Assembly: GCA_029962745.1 (NCBI GenBank)
Contig: CM057156.1
Span: 3,690,196-3,754,195, forward strand
DNA length: 64,000 nt
Source: Echinometra lucunter
Taxonomy: Eukaryota; Echinodermata; Echinoidea; Camarodonta; Echinometridae
Reading direction: 5' to 3'
Both the position numbers and the translations under genes were made by a program. Positions 15,401-24,588 of this stretch are shown in pieces (the first letter of the stretch is position 1; each line of letters begins with the position of its first letter). Under the pieces are notes generated by a model, which was given only the letters and a program-made list of their open reading frames with translations, was not told the DNA's origin and did no database searches.

Positions 15401-16730
15401 CAGTAACAACTTCCACATTTCTATGACAAATTTTACTCTAAGCAAATCAGATGCAAGCATTTTAGTAGCTTATAACAGTTATTGCAACTTGTTTATACTG
15501 ATAACAAGTTTTATGAAACGGGACCCTGGGCTTACCGTATATTGGTTTGAATTTCATGGGATGTAACACATCAATAAAAGGTCTCTTCCCACCTCTCCAC
15601 ATCTTAAAGTGCATCTGGGCATATCTGAAATAAATGAATTTAAATTAGTTATGTCTTAAACCACAGAGAAGGAAAGGACTTCCATGCCCTACAAAGTATC
15701 CAAAAAAAATACCAAAATACTGCCATAATAATGGTAATAACATCAACTTTTTGCATTTGCCAGTTATTCAAAATGGTATCAAGATACTCCTTTTTTTCTA
15801 GTAACTTCCAGTTGTTGAATTTCAGCAAAGTGATATTCTTAAATATTTAAAACTGTAAATGTAATAATATTATAGCAGAAAAGTTTACATTCTTCTGCCT
15901 GTTTTGTTGAAATATCCACATGAAGATAGCCACAGCATGGATCTCACCATGATTTCCATACATTACTTTTTTAATTTAAATATTCATTCTGCATTTCTAC
16001 ATGTATACTGGTAACAAAATCTGTACCAGTACATTGCTACTGTTAATGGTACACTTTAGTCAAAATTCTAGTTATCCAATATTATGTGTTAAATGGTAAC
16101 ACTATGAACATGACAGACAAAGAAAGTGGACAAAAAAAACCAACCCCTCATTCTACCCTTCACAATGGTTCTGGTAGTCAAAAGAACATCCCTTCACTGC
16201 TATTGTCTAAAATATGTGGAACAGGTGTCACATGCATATTCACCTGGAACTACATGATTAAACATAATAGCTGTGAAGGGATGTTCTTTTGACTACCAGA
16301 ATCATTGTGAAGGGTAGAATGAGCAGTTGTTTATTTTGTCCGCTTTCTTTGTCCGCCATGTTCATAGTGTAACTTTAATGATAAATCTAGTTGTTTACCT
16401 GACGGAAGGGAGAACAAAGCTTTTAATCTGATGTGGTCTGACCATCGTCAGCGGCCGCCATTTTTCCCTGAATTTATGATTAAGCGGTACAGTCCAGCAG
16501 TGCTGAGGAATGCCCAGTTGGGCCAACACATCATTCTTTCCCGTATTCTTCAAATGTGAATTGTCGGAATGCACTGCATTGTTGCTTGCTATGTTCACAT
16601 GGTCCATTTCAGATTCGATGCCAATGAGTTCTGAATCCTTGTTTTGGTTTTCCTCGACTTGGTCTTCTCCATTTCCAACGTTTTCTGTGTAATTCTCATC
16701 TTTACTGACATCATCACTGGCTGCGGCCAT
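253..16730 (-). CDS. GBA2: GBA2 non-lysosomal glucosylceramidase, N-terminal half (8 exons, continues off left edge)
   Basis: Known role: GBA2 hydrolyses glucosylceramide to glucose and ceramide at the cytosolic face of ER and other membranes. Eight minus-strand exons join in one phase: 16730-16399, 15624-15536, 13765-13650, 6133-5906, 2994-2879, 2157-2046, 1256-1154 and 400-253, giving about 414 residues. Seen motifs are RPFIDV (exon 2), [16 protein letters not shown] and FCRW (exon 3), [10 protein letters not shown] and [13 protein letters not shown] (exon 4), [10 protein letters not shown] (exon 5) and [14 protein letters not shown] (exon 8). All follow the vertebrate order of the N-terminal GH116 domain. 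The start is ATG 16730, read MAAASDD, with A at -3 and G at +4. The family is about 900 residues, so the C-terminal alpha/alpha barrel with the catalytic Glu and Asp is outside the window. The first about 75 residues are acidic and poorly conserved. Introns carry several transposons. Confidence 0.96.
1154..1256 (-). CDS. GBA2: GBA2 exon 7
   Basis: 103 bases, acceptor TTCACAG and donor AAAAG|GTGACT. It encodes [20 protein letters not shown] and then [11 protein letters not shown], aligning with the FDP...W.DL..DGQL motif of GBA2. Confidence 0.95.
2046..2157 (-). CDS. GBA2: GBA2 exon 6
   Basis: 112 bases, acceptor TTTTGTAG and donor ATGGG|GTAAGA. It reads [20 protein letters not shown] and then [10 protein letters not shown]. 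Conservation is lower here, but length, phase and the GGxWN and AAA positions fit the family. Confidence 0.92.
2879..2994 (-). CDS. GBA2: GBA2 exon 5
   Basis: 116 bases, acceptor TGACAG and donor GACAA|GTAAGG. It reads [19 protein letters not shown] and then [14 protein letters not shown], the beta-sandwich segment that follows CRQI in GBA2. The phase continues into exon 6 through a split lysine codon. Confidence 0.96.
3158..3501 (+). repeat. tRNA-derived SINE, copy 1
   Basis: A promoter-like A box (TGGTCTTGTGGTTAC, from 3169) and B box (GGTCGAGTCC, 3206-3215) are followed by a body shared with the copy at 50636-50987. It ends in AGCACTATATAAATCCAG and an AT-rich tail. This is the layout of a pol III SINE. 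It lies between GBA2 exons 5 and 4. Confidence 0.8.
3742..5584. mobile_element. hAT-type non-autonomous DNA transposon, 1.84 kb
   Basis: Ends start TAATGTTGGGG on the left and TAATGTTAGGAG on the opposite strand at the right, flanked by an exact 8-bp duplication ATTTTTAG (3734-3741 and 5585-5592). TAATG fits the YARNG terminus of hAT elements. GC-rich subterminal CCGG motifs lie at both ends. Two internal blocks near 4000-4080 and 4330-4405 are related copies (ATGAATATTCAA...CAAATACGAGATTCG). No transposase frame is seen. It sits inside GBA2 intron 4. Confidence 0.85.
5615..5807. mobile_element. MITE with GGGCC(A/G)GTATTCTGAAAATC ends
   Basis: 20-bp terminal inverted repeats differing at one base (5615-5634 and 5788-5807). 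It belongs to the loose group of GGG-starting fold-backs also seen at 13433, 15375 and 40758. It sits 99 bp from GBA2 exon 4. Confidence 0.75.
5906..6133 (-). CDS. GBA2: GBA2 exon 4
   Basis: 228 bases, exactly 76 codons, acceptor CTGTACAG and donor TATCAG|GTCAGC. It opens [17 protein letters not shown] and holds [20 protein letters not shown] and [14 protein letters not shown], closely matching vertebrate GBA2. Confidence 0.97.
6215..7062. repeat. Fold-back repeat related to 37260-37745, interrupted
   Basis: Shares with 37260-37745 the order GCAATA-rich text, GACGTCA-like string, (AAT)n, ATTGACTG, and an inner hairpin closing with CCAGTCAATAT. Its last part is split by the hAT MITE at 6662-7039, so this element is the older one. 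Confidence 0.6.
6662..7039. mobile_element. hAT-type MITE, 378 bp
   Basis: Termini CACTGGCGTAAATCC and, on the other strand, CACCGGCGTAAATCC, flanked by an exact 8-bp duplication CATTCAAT (6654-6661 and 7040-7047). A 14-G run follows the left end and a C run lies at about 6729. A GCTCGCTCGC block sits in the middle. No coding capacity. Confidence 0.88.
8531..8972. mobile_element. Probable small TIR element with AAAATCCTAT repeats
   Basis: Ends CAGAGCTGCC and GGTAGCTCTG are inverted with one mismatch, flanked by ATATAA on both sides (8525-8530 and 8973-8978). The interior repeats AAAATCCTAT on both arms. The 6-bp duplication is not typical of hAT, so the class is open. Confidence 0.55.
9409..9680. 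repeat. Tandem repeat, about 102-bp unit
   Basis: GTTTAGGGAT...TAGACCC blocks recur at 9441 and 9543, and the paired TTTAGGGATTTCTC blocks at about 9409 and 9512, giving a 102-bp period and about 2.6 units. Each unit holds two about 30-bp subrepeats. It lies in GBA2 intron 3 beside long T and G runs at 9280-9332. Confidence 0.75.
10333..10863. mobile_element. TTAA-flanked fold-back transposon, 531 bp
   Basis: 24-bp ends, starting AGGAGAATGCAACCCAG on both strands, differ at one base and are flanked by TTAA (10329-10332 and 10864-10867). TTAA targeting is the piggyBac hallmark, so this is inferred to be a piggyBac-like MITE. Arms pair through most of their length. Confidence 0.75.
10868..11180. 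repeat. Direct duplicate, copy 1 (partner 11800-12125)
   Basis: Shares with 11800-12125 the strings TAAATTTGTAAT, GATATCACTTC, ATCACAAAC.CAACAGA, CTAATTAAAG, ACACTTCAGACTCTTTTTACA and ATTCATTTTATGACA in the same order. It is an old direct duplication whose intervening DNA gained transposons. Confidence 0.75.
11183..11721. mobile_element. Fold-back transposon, same family as 47529-48087
   Basis: Ends with ACCCTGGAGA.....TCAATTTTA.TGAAAAGA on both arms and a long inner inverted repeat containing AAGGTGCAGCTTGTCTC and ATATATCTTGAGCTAAG. The 47.5-kb copy keeps TTAA on both sides; here the right flank reads TTCA. Confidence 0.7.
11800..12125. repeat. Direct duplicate, copy 2
   Basis: Second copy of the 10868-11180 segment. 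Just upstream, GGCCTTTCCTTAACAG (about 11725) matches the sequence to the left of the 10333-10863 transposon (GGCCTTTCCTTAA), so it shows that insertion's empty site. Confidence 0.7.
13214..13618. repeat. Inverted-repeat element containing a MITE; relative at 48371-48560
   Basis: The left arm has ACTGCCGTAAAATGACAAAGG then GAAGCAACTC. The right arm has GAGTTGCTTCCTTTTGTCAC then TGGAGAGCAG. The 13240-13410 part is matched in reverse orientation at 48380-48540. A separate MITE (13433-13561) sits within it. Confidence 0.6.
13433..13561. mobile_element. 129-bp MITE with GGGTGCTGTTGC ends
   Basis: GGGTGCTGTTGC at the left pairs with GCAACAGCACCC text at the right, and GCCATCAGTGGTAACT pairs with AGTTACCACTGATGGC. 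GATTGGCTG is near the centre. It lies 89 bp from the donor end of GBA2 exon 3. Confidence 0.75.
13650..13765 (-). CDS. GBA2: GBA2 exon 3
   Basis: 116 bases, acceptor CATTCAG and donor AATCAG|GTAAGA. It encodes [19 protein letters not shown] followed by [10 protein letters not shown], one of the best conserved stretches of the N-terminal GBA2 domain. Confidence 0.97.
13790..14345. repeat. Purine-rich minisatellite, 215-bp period
   Basis: AGGTACAGAGAATGC.GATAAAAG occurs at 13956 and 14171, and the surrounding ACAGACAGA-rich text aligns at the same 215-base shift, about 2.5 units. Long frames on the minus strand here are by-products of the T/C-rich complement. Confidence 0.75.
14428..14836. mobile_element. 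piggyBac-like MITE, copy 1
   Basis: CCCATTCGTGACAG at the left and CTGTCACGAATGGG at the right, flanked by TTAA (14424-14427 and 14837-14840). 409 bp; two near-identical relatives at 17315-17722 and 42916-43325. Confidence 0.88.
15375..15526. mobile_element. 152-bp MITE next to GBA2 exon 2 donor
   Basis: GGGCCCCGTTTCATAAAAC at the left and GTTTTATGAAACGGGACCC at the right are inverted with one mismatch, and the match continues through CTTGTTATCAGTA. The right edge lies nine bases from the first base of the GBA2 intron (15535). Confidence 0.85.
15536..15624 (-). CDS. GBA2: GBA2 exon 2
   Basis: 89 bases with acceptor TTTCAG and donor ACG|GTAAGC. It reads [19 protein letters not shown] and on to KFKPIYG, matching the GBA2 segment before the glycine-rich GGIG motif. 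A small MITE begins nine bases inside the following intron. Confidence 0.95.
16100..16369. mobile_element. CACTA-type MITE, copy 1
   Basis: Starts CACTATGAACATG and ends CATGTTCATAGTG, with TAA on both sides (16097-16099 and 16370-16372). Arms of about 100 bases pair. CACTA termini with 3-bp duplications are typical of the CACTA/EnSpm group. Copy 2 is at 27020-27288. Confidence 0.87.
16399..16730 (-). CDS. GBA2: GBA2 exon 1 (start codon exon)
   Basis: Begins [13 protein letters not shown] and has an acidic N/E/D-rich stretch. Only the end, from [11 protein letters not shown] through KSFVLPSVR, resembles the GBA2 family. The donor is CGTCAG|GTAAAC with two bases carried into exon 2. An in-frame TTG lies seven codons upstream, but ATG with a good context is preferred. 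Confidence 0.9.
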
Positions 16731-17314
16731 TTTGTATGGTTGTTGGCCCAATTATCAGGAAAGAGGAAGAGGAAATTCTGCTTAGCTCTTCCTTTATCTG
16801 TTTCCTATTCAGTGCTAACGTAGCAACATATAACTTTTGATCATACATGTACATGGATTTGTGGTCACTGATGTGTTCAAATGCCTTCATGCACTCTGGC
16901 CGTTGAGTTATTCTGTCATCCTGATCAAGTACATACACTCAACAACATGCCTGTAAAGGAAAAAAATGAAACAAACAAGTACACACTATGTTCAACAATC
17001 AAACAATTGAAGCACTCACAATACAAAAACAATAACATTCATGTTGAGAATGCTTTCAGTCATTATTTATACTAAGAATATACAAGAGGAATACAATCAG
17101 AGAATGATATTCAAAGAAGGGTATTGGATATCATAGTGTATCATTTGAGATAAACAGCAATCAGAATAATACCCTTCTTCTGTTGGCCTTGTAATTTTTA
17201 ATCTGTGATACTGCAATGAAATTTACAATGAAATATTACACTCCACACTGGCTAAAATGCAAGAAATCTGCTACATGTACATGTATGTCTTCCACCTATC
17301 ATTCTCCAGAATAA

Positions 17315-17722
17315 CCCATTCGTGACAGAGGTCCACATTTTGTGGTTTGGCCTAATATCTTTTGATGCAAAGCCCTAAAAATCATACCAAATACATGAGC
17401 AGAAGGAGCTAAAAATTCTACACAAACTGTACCCATTTTGGTTGCGTCAGTATTCATTGTTTGATGCTGAAAATTCTTTAAAGGAAAATAAGCATTAAAA
17501 TCCTTAAATTGGCAATGTGATAGAAAGTTAAAAATCACCGTTTTCCCCTGCAAATTCGCAACTTTTTGACTTCTCATCATAATTTCTGTCAATTTATATT
17601 CATTTCAGATACATGAAGTTTCATAAGAAAAATGTAGCAATAAAATAAAAATGTTGGTGTAGCCAATTTGAAGAATAAAAGCTGATCAAATTAGGCTTTA
17701 AATAATTCCTGTCACGAATGGG
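17315..17722. mobile_element. piggyBac-like MITE, copy 2
   Basis: Same CCCATTCGTGACAG ends and interior as 14428-14836. The right flank is TTAA; the left flank is ATAA, a one-base change from TTAA. 408 bp. Confidence 0.86.
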
Positions 17723-18758
17723 TTAAATGTACATTCAAAGATGTCATTGTTCACTGATGTAAAACGATACTCAGATTCTCATACAGATTGAACTGCGACT
17801 TCAAAGTCCAGGGCAATAATCCTTGGTGAGAATTACTTGTCAAAAACAAATAAACATACAAGTGTTAAGTTCACAAGCTGCATGCATAAGCACAACCCTC
17901 TTGAAATATCTACCTATTATCAACCAAACCTCTACTTGTACCTACATCTATTTGTTGAGAGCTGTGAAGTATTCCAGCTTGAAGACAAAGGAGAATTGAT
18001 CACATATGAAACTATTCCTGAGATCATTCCAAAGTCCTTGACAATCTTCAGATAAATCATCTATGGTATGTCTTTAGCTAAAGCAATTCTCAGACACTGT
18101 ACGGAACATGATTCACATCTTTTTCTACAACCATCAAAATGCCACATGAGGACTGGAGATATCATGCCAAACTCATTCACCAGCAAGCTATGAACTGCTG
18201 TATTGAACTGCCTATCTATCTATCTACCTTCTCCACTATAAGGCAGCTTTTGTTAGTCAATGTGTAACTAGCTGGGTGGATCCCTCCATGCACATGATAG
18301 GTTTGATAACTTAATGATAATGAGGCCAGAGCAGTGGAGACTCATAAACGGCTGTTTCATCATGCTCTGCATAAATAGGAAGAGCTTGAAGAAGGCTGCA
18401 AAACACATAGCTGAAAGAAGGCCAGCATCTAAATTTCTTTCTTTCCCTTTTTTTTTTTCATTAGGCAGAGTGGAGGCCTCGTAAGAAAACAACTTCTCAT
18501 TAGATTAGATGGGTGGAGTACACCCTAATAGTAAGCTATTCAGGAAATGATCATGGATTCATGGCTGCAGCAATCTCATTTGCCATACTGCTGTTACTTT
18601 TGAAAGTCCTTACCCTTCCATAAGCCTTCTACTCTTTCTTCTATTTCTCTCAATATATTAAAGTCAGTGACATCTCTCTCTGTCTCCCTCCCTCTCTCTC
18701 TCTTTCTCTGTCTGTCTATCTGTCTCTGTCTCTCTCTCTCTCTCTCTGAAGTCCAAAC
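17723..18758. other. Intergenic, no gene seen
   Basis: No conserved frame was found. A short (TCTA)n string lies near 18210, a T run at 18449, and a CT-rich microsatellite from about 18672 to 18748. Confidence 0.5.
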
Positions 18759-19147
18759 TATGGTGGCCCTGAAGTACACTCGACAACAGGTCATGTGCGA
18801 CTTAAACTTCGCATCCCAGATCATGAATTTCGCACCCCAGGTCCTGAATTACGCATGCCGGATCCTGAACTTTGCATCCTAGGTCATGAATTTCACGACT
18901 GGGATGCAAAGTTTGCACCACGGGTCATGAATTTCATGACTGGGATGCAAAGTTCGCACCATGGGTCCTGAATTTCGCATCAGGGGTTGTGAAATTCACA
19001 ACCCGTGGCACGAAATTCATGACCTAGGATGCAAAGTTCAGGACCCGGCATGCGAAATTCATGACCTGGGGTGCGAAATTCATGACCTGGGATGTGAAGT
19101 TTATGTCGCACATGACCTGTTGTCGAGCGTACTTCAGGGCCACCATA
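18759..19147. mobile_element. Palindromic element built from 21-bp repeats
   Basis: Both ends read TATGGTGGCCCTGAAGTAC inward. The arms (GACAACAGGTCATGTGCGAC...) pair almost fully. Each arm is made of imperfect units like ATGAATTTCGCACCCCAGGTC. Ends start with TA, possibly a TA target. No coding capacity. Confidence 0.8.
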
Positions 19148-19487
19148 CCATACTACTCATGTTTGCAATCTCTCATCCATTTTCTCTTGCTTTCTCAGAC
19201 TCCGTCTTCGTTCTGCTCTTTCATCCTCTCTTTCTACATTTAATAGTATGCCACAACAACTATTCATGTTGACAGTACCAGACAACAGTGAACATGGTAG
19301 ACACATAGATGCAATGCATAGGAACCGGTTTATTATGCTTCTTTCAGACAAATTAAACTTTCATTCCCTCAGGTTTATGGTAAAGTTCACAAACCTTTCT
19401 TCTCATTAGTAGCTCATCTATGTATTTGCAGTGTGCAAAACACAAATTAGTATTGTACTTTAAGAGATCAATATTCATGCGCAAACA

Positions 19488-19690
19488 TCCCCCCTCTCTC
19501 TTGCTCTCTCCCTCTCTCTTTCTCTCTCTCAACTCTCATTTTATTTTCTATATATGCCAATATCAGGCTTTCTAATCTTCTCTATCCTTCCTCATTTCTT
19601 TCCTAAAAATAATACCTAAAATCTTTTATTCCACCTTTCTCTTTCACTCTCTCTTCTCTCTCTCTCTCTCTCTCTCTCTTTATCTCTGCC
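19488..19690. repeat. CT-rich microsatellites
   Basis: Two (TC)n-type stretches, about 19492-19531 and 19642-19686, with short unrelated text between them. Confidence 0.8.
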
Positions 19691-19910
19691 ATATACCATG
19701 TTATCTCTGATAGCTAATAAATTCCAAATAAAATTGAGATATTCCTAAGTAATGTAAATCATGCAAACAGAAGTTCTGCAGTATCAAGTTTCTTTACTAG
19801 ATATTAAGACAGTATACCTGTTTTAATGGCATCCTCTGCACTTTTAAAAGTTATCCAAACTAATTTTATAATTCATTTATTTACTATCTAGCATTGTCTC
19901 TTCGGTTACA

Positions 19911-20090
19911 GTTCGTTATTCCAAAAGTTTGTTTATTCTGAAGGTTTGTTAGTCCGAAAATGAAATAAGGTTCGTTAGTTCGTTAGTTATTTTTGGACTA
20001 ACGAACCTTATTTCATTTTCGGACCATCGAACCTTCGGAATTACGAACCTCATTTTATTTTCGGACTATCGAACCTTCAGAATAATGAAC
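19911..20090. repeat. Fold-back repeat with GGTTCGTTAGTCCGAAAATG
   Basis: GTTCGTTA, GTCCGAAAATGAAATAAGG and inverted forms CCTTATTTCATTTTCGGAC recur on both arms, making a hairpin of about 180 bp. Confidence 0.7.
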
Positions 20091-21659
20091 ATCACCCATC
20101 TCTTTTATATTTTTACAATTTCCTTTTTAATTGCTAGTGTTTTATTTCATGACCATGTAAATGTAAATATGATAATATTAGTCTTCAGACTTTCATCATA
20201 TACCCATTTCTTCATGATAAACCAAAATTGAAATAAATGAGTTGTAAATAATTTTCTTAAACATGAAAAAAGTATAATCCCATTTTCCATCAAAGATAGT
20301 TTGTTACCCTATCTATCCATGCGAATATAAATCAAAGACATTCGTGTAAAAAGCATCATATATATGAAAATAACAAACTGTGCCCCAGTCCACAGAAAAC
20401 AGAATGGTGCTAAATTACTTTATATAAAAATATCAGTTAACGCCCTTTTGATTCTCAACAGAGAATTTTCAAATTTGTCTTCAACTTTTACTCCTACTCT
20501 GGAGTTCTCATGAAAACTCCTTCCAAAAAGCTTGCTGACTATTACATGTACAACACCTCATTACCGGTAAATTCATCACATGGAGTTTTCTTACAGAATG
20601 AAAACAGCCATGAACTGGGCTATTGAGAGCGAAGTTAATGAGCAACCAAGTACTTCATACAATGTGGATATGGAAGCGGTGTTTATTGTATAAGGAATAA
20701 AAGACCTATTCAGAAGCTGATGAGACAATAGCTCTATTTGGCACTTGCACAATTGACAACAAATGGGTGTAGTGTATATGTAGATGGGTATTGATACATG
20801 AATAGCTAAGTGTACACATTATGCTAAACACAGTTGACTACATAAATTGAAAGATGCTAAATTTCACTTGATTCAGAATTTCAGATTCAGATCCAAAGAT
20901 CTCATTTAATTTTCAGTTTTCAAAATATCAACTATACAATCTAAATTCAAATATCATACAACAAAGGAAAAGAAATAAACCTAAGAAGGGATATATAAGA
21001 TAGAATAGAAATCAATATTAAAAAAAAAAAAATCCCCCAGAAGAACTGAATACAAGAATGAAAATGAAAACAGAGACCAGTAAAGAAGCAAGCTTGTGAT
21101 ACCACTGGTCCCTGGTCAAAATCTTGCAGAACTTACTGAATAATACATGACTACATAAAACTAGGCAGAAATGCATAAATTTGCCATTAAATAAAAACAA
21201 AAATTGACAACATAAAAATGCAATTTGAAACAAAAATGAGAGAAAAGGAAATAAGTAGAAAAATGAATCTGTTTGGAAGCACTTGACAAAATCCAACATT
21301 TTCTCATTGTATTGAATAAATTTACACATGAAAAAACCCAAATCTGCATCACAAGCATGATCAAGCAAAATACACTGTACAGTCATGCAGCAGAGTTGCA
21401 CAAAAGAAAATCTCCTAAAATGGAAAAATTCTGTGCATTTTATTGGAGTGACAAACACACTCTACATGTAATACATTGATATGATAACACAGCCTCGAAG
21501 TGTTTTTTTTTTTCTTTAGATAATAATTTTGTAAATATAGTATTCTGTTATCGACCCAACTATTTTTAAACTAAGTATTTTGAAACATGAAGCTGAAGGC
21601 CATTGTTTGTATTGGTAATATCATCATCATCATCATCATTGCTTATTACAGTCAGCCTC
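20091..21659. other. Intergenic, no gene seen
   Basis: AT-rich DNA without conserved frames. The 146-codon minus frame near 21018-21458 is phenylalanine/cysteine-rich low-complexity translation. An (ATC)n run lies at 21623-21642. Confidence 0.5.
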
Positions 21660-21689
21660 TTCCCTCTTATAAGGGGCCAGTGAGTTTCA

Positions 21690-21880
21690 TGCTATGATGA
21701 CCCCCCCCCCCTTTCAGCTTTCAGTCGCTCTAGTCTTGAGCATTCTCTTTTTTTAAAGTCCAACTCTCCCGCTTTTCCTCCTCACCATTTCTTTCCACAT
21801 AGTCCTTGGTCTTCCCCTCATGCCATCCACTTCCAGATCCCACACTCTTTTTACAGAGATGTCTGATAAGCATCCAGTTT
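21690..21880 (-). pseudogene. Possible LINE C-terminal remnant
   Basis: On the minus strand the text reads GMRGRPRTMWKEMVRR, resembling the GRPR.TW...V..DL tail of non-LTR retrotransposon reverse transcriptases. It is short and broken, with a C run at 21699-21712. Confidence 0.4.
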
Positions 21881-22544
21881 GTATCAAAGATTTTTCTTTT
21901 CTTTTCTATTTCTTCTTTAAAAAAGATTTTTCTGCTTTACCAGACATGTACATGTAACCTTAATCTGCAACACAGAACAAACTGCAACATGGTACTTAAA
22001 GCTCATTCAGATACCCAGTGGCCACCCCCTGCAGCAGCCTCCACATCTTTTTAATGTTAACATACATGTATCATGGCATGGTAATCTGCACCACCTACGA
22101 TAATGAGATGTGAATTAATGTGTCAAATCCATATAAAAGAGAGTTTTGCCATTTGAAAGTTGTGTAGTCAAACTCGTGACATATTTTGCACTAGCTTAAT
22201 AAGAATTTGATTGGTCCAGTGGTCCCACAACTTTTTTTCCACCAGGAGACAAAAATATGCTTCTTGCCTCGTCGTTTTGTTTGGTTTTTGTTTTTTTGTT
22301 TTTTATTTTCCCGCCTCATGTATCATTCATTTCAACACTAAAAAAAATGTGGGTGTTTTCTGCTTCATACATGTACACTGTATGTGAATAAACCTTTAGT
22401 GCAAATATGCAGAAATCTTGAAGTAACAGATTTTGGGTGTGGTTGCAGTATCAATGATCTTGTAGATCTTTTTTTTAATTGAGGTGAACATTTGAGATCA
22501 TACCACAGCACACTTCAAATTGATATAAGTCAGTTTAAATCACT

Positions 22545-23034
22545 GCTGTTGGGAGTTGGGAGAAGTTTGCGATATAGTTCGTGAGCAAGCTACATGGAAT
22601 AACCTCAATGCAAAGGAAGTTGTTCTTCATCTGGGTTCCAATCATATCTCTTCACACGACTAAGGTGAAATAGTCATTAAACATGAGTCCCTGGCAGAAC
22701 AGATTATCAAACTGACACTCAGCGAAGAAAACTCGTCTCTCAACAATAATTCAACATCGCAGTAAATCAGCAAACGACTGTACAAGAAAGTGAGTAGTGT
22801 GAATGTGGCTTTAAAACTTCTAGCCAACCGGCGAGGCTGGGCTGTCACAGATAAAGAAAACATCACACTTGACATGCATCTCGCCGCTGATGGAGTTCAC
22901 CTAAATGGCTACTGTCATTATGTACTCGCACAAAACATCATTGTTTGTATTCCAGGTTCCCTGCCTATGCTTCATCCATACCCATGACTGCCAACATTTG
23001 TGGAATCTAAGATTTTTGCAAAGTGAACATAGCA
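22545..23034 (+). pseudogene. CR1-like LINE ORF1, esterase (SGNH) domain remnant
   Basis: Translation gives EVVLHLGSNHI and later RGWAVTDKENITLDMHL with DGVHLNGYCHYVLAQN. These match the block I and DGVHLN blocks of the SGNH-type esterase found in ORF1 of some CR1-like LINEs. Two stop codons interrupt it. The same element seems to resume at about 23780, after an inserted LINE. Confidence 0.6.
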
Positions 23035-23777
23035 AGCATAGCACCTGAGGGTAATACATGTAATAACAATAATATAATGCACTTGTATTACGCCATCTAT
23101 CTAGTAATACTATTCCGAGGCGCATGAATAGCCAAGAATGAAAAGAAGAAAAGGAATAAACAGAATAAGAACCTACATATTTGTGCTGAATTACATTCCA
23201 CTGTACGCTTTAGCAAAGAGGACCGTTTTCAAATTTGACTTAAAGGAATCAAATGTATCAATTGAACGGATATCGGATGGTAACTAGTTCCGTTGAAATG
23301 CAGCAGCAGCAGTAAAGGCACGATCACCAAAGGATGATTTTGTTCTTCCAGCAACAAGGAGATTCTTACTAGAAGAACGCAAACAACGCGCTGGTACATA
23401 TTCAGAAATGAGATGTACCAGATATGAAGGAGCACAACCAGGTAAAGCTTTCCAAGTAAGGAGCAAAATTTTGTACTCTATACGATCCCTGACAGGCAGC
23501 CAATGTAACTCTTTCAAGATTGGTGAAATATGGTCCCTTTTACATGTCCTAGACAGTATTCTTGCAGCAGAGTTTTGTGCTCTCTGTAACTTAGTTATTT
23601 GAGAAGATGACACATTATACAAAAGGGAATTACAATAATCAAGACGTGAAATGACAAACGCATGAATGATAGTGGCAACTGTTTTATATGACAAGATCTT
23701 CCTAATGTTACTAATACTACGTAGATGAAAATACATTGATTGACATGTTTTTTGTACAAAGTCAATCATTGTCAATC
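23035..23777 (-). pseudogene. L2/CR1-type LINE, 5'-truncated, reverse transcriptase C-terminus
   Basis: A minus frame (23775-23284) carries YKTVATIIHAFVISRLDYCN, QRAQNSAARIL and ILKELHWLPVRDRIEYKI, the typical post-RT tail of L2/CR1-clade LINEs. One TAG follows FQRN, after which LPSDIRSIDTFDSFKSNLKT continues in frame, so the copy is dead by one visible stop and by truncation. The end holds TACAAGTGCATTATATTATTG. It interrupts the plus-strand LINE around it. Confidence 0.75.
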
Positions 23778-23779
23778 AC

Positions 23780-24545
23780 TGTCATATTGTAGCAAGTGAA
23801 TGAGCCATTGTCATATCAAGCTATTCCTACTAAGTACCACCATCTTTGATCTGGCTAGGATGACTGACAGGCAACCACAACATTCCTCTGTTTCTTATCA
23901 TACTTCTCAGCCTTTTTGGTCAGCCAAAAAAGTACAATTCTCCAAGAAACCATCTGACAGAGTTTTCCTATGAAATTGGCTAAATTGCCTACAAACAGCT
24001 CAGAGACTTCTCAACGGGGGCAACAAAGTCCTAGACACTAGTTGCAAAGACATAGACTTAATATTATGAACTGTAAGATGGAGCTTTTCCCTGTCTCAAT
24101 GGGCATTGAATGAAAAACATTTATTTAGGTCATGTTTATATTAGTTCTCTTTTGTCAAAGATACAACATGTACATGTAGATGAACCAAGACTCAGTCTAA
24201 AAAATAAAACCTTTCGACATTCTTGCAATTACGGAATCTAAAAGTGGTGATACAATAGTCCATTCAGTACGGGTACTTCACACAGATGACTACTGTATTA
24301 TTCACAAAAATAGCAACAGGCACTGCAGCTGTGTAGCTAGATGTGTAGGTATATAGGTACCAACTACCAATATATCCTTTGAACATCTCACTCATTATGA
24401 AACTGAAATTGAAGCAATCTGTATCCATGTATCAAGCAAAGCTCCTAAACCCATGACTACCTGTATACATGTATGTGCTTTTTATAGACCATTAAATTCT
24501 CCCGCAGACGTTTTAGATTCAAGTGATAACATGGCAGACTATACT
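23780..24545 (+). pseudogene. CR1-like LINE endonuclease-domain remnant
   Basis: Around 24215-24520 the plus strand reads DILAITESKSGDT-like text, LHTDDYCIIHKN and later ETEIEAICIHVSS with FYRPLNSP, resembling the start of the apurinic-type endonuclease of non-LTR elements. Stops and frame changes are present. Probably the continuation of 22545-23034. Confidence 0.5.
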
Positions 24546-24588
24546 TGATGACTTTAACTGACAAACTAATTAACGTCCATTGTTACAA

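Noticed and set aside
16730..16751. Upstream in-frame TTG as GBA2 start
   Set aside because: ATG at 16730 has a good context; TTG starts are rare in animal nuclear genes.
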